Assembly (NCBI GenBank): GCA_023053685.1
Contig: JALIGW010000005.1
Location: 23,624,001 to 23,688,000, forward strand
Direction: 5' to 3'
Length of the DNA stretch: 64,000 nt
DNA from: Diadophis punctatus similis
Lineage: Eukaryota > Chordata > Lepidosauria > Squamata > Dipsadidae
This document shows, one piece after another, positions 63,480 to 64,000 of the stretch. The stretch's first letter is position 1; every line of letters starts with the position of its first letter. Both the position numbers and the translations under genes were made by a program. The notes under the pieces are model-generated. The model saw only the letters and a list, made by a program, of their open reading frames with translations. It had not been told where the DNA came from and ran no database searches.

Positions 63480-64000
63480 TGTTATAAAATCCACTTCTAA
63501 ATCCATTGTTTCTTGTCCTATGTCCTGGAACAAAACTGAACAATTCTGTCCCATCTTTTAAATGACAGCCCTTCAGATATTTGAAAACAGTTTTCATGTC
63601 TCTGCAGTCTTCTGTTCTTCATGCTCCACATATCCAATACCTCCACTTGATCCTTGGGGTTTCTCTCCAGTCCCTTTATCTCATTCTCTTTTCCCTCTGC
63701 ATATTAGTCAATGCCCTTCCTAAAATGTGCCCAGAACTGGATGCAATAAACTACATGTGATGTGATCAAAGCAAAATAGGGAAGAATTATGACTTGACTT
63801 AGTCTTGGACTCTATATTTCTCTTGAAGCATCTTAGAATTGCTTTTGCATTTTGGCAGCTCGTGTTCAATTAATGATGTATCAAGACAGCCAGATTTTTA
63901 CTGCATGTATTGCTGCTTAGTTTGATCCCTTCCCATCTTACGATTTGGATATTCCCTACTTAAATGTATAACTTTGTATTTGTCCCTTTTAAATTTCATT
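63480..64000 (-). mobile_element. CR1/L3 LINE 3' UTR fragment, cut by the window edge
   Basis: 'tttcttgtcctatgtcctgg', 'cagatatttgaaaacagttt' and 'tgtgcccagaactggatgca' follow the order of the CR1 3' UTR read in reverse. The 3' terminus proper is missing on the left, and the other end continues past the window. Confidence 0.65.

Overview
This is vertebrate nuclear DNA from a squamate reptile, most likely a snake. The evidence is a Sauria-type tRNA SINE, CR1/L3 LINEs with AATAG-type tails, many hAT and TA-target foldback transposons, a GATA tetranucleotide array, and three AT-rich, intron-bearing vertebrate genes. The species is inferred from the repeats and was not identified directly.

Layout, left to right. 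(1) 1-9673: the last four coding exons of UROS (uroporphyrinogen-III synthase, heme pathway) on the + strand; the earlier exons lie upstream of the window. (2) 9674-15406: intergenic DNA between two convergent genes. Human MMP21 sits at this point, but no MMP21 exon is visible here. (3) 15407-47856: the whole coding region of EDRF1 (erythroid differentiation regulatory factor 1) on the - strand. It has 25 coding exons, all with recognisable splice sites, and implies a protein of about 1244 aa. One extra base in exon 14 breaks the frame as given. (4) 47660-48150: the CpG-rich EDRF1 promoter. (5) 48151-56180: repeat-rich intergenic DNA, including a degraded LINE, a 954-bp TA-flanked DNA transposon with a second transposon inside it, and the GATA array. 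(6) 56465 to the window end: the first two coding exons of TEX36 (testis expressed 36) on the + strand, behind a CpG-rich promoter with an RFX-type X-box. The rest of TEX36 lies to the right of the window.

The order UROS(+), EDRF1(-), TEX36(+) is the human 10q26 order read in reverse, minus MMP21. UROS makes a heme precursor and EDRF1 is tied to erythroid gene expression, so two red-cell genes lie tail to tail; TEX36 is divergent from EDRF1.

Gene products were recognised by comparing translated exons with remembered human proteins. Exon edges were set by hand from AG/GT sites and phase. No alignment or database search was run. No unknown multi-gene system was found; the most notable points are the exon 14 frameshift, the missing MMP21, the X-box, and a hAT element resembling families known for horizontal transfer.
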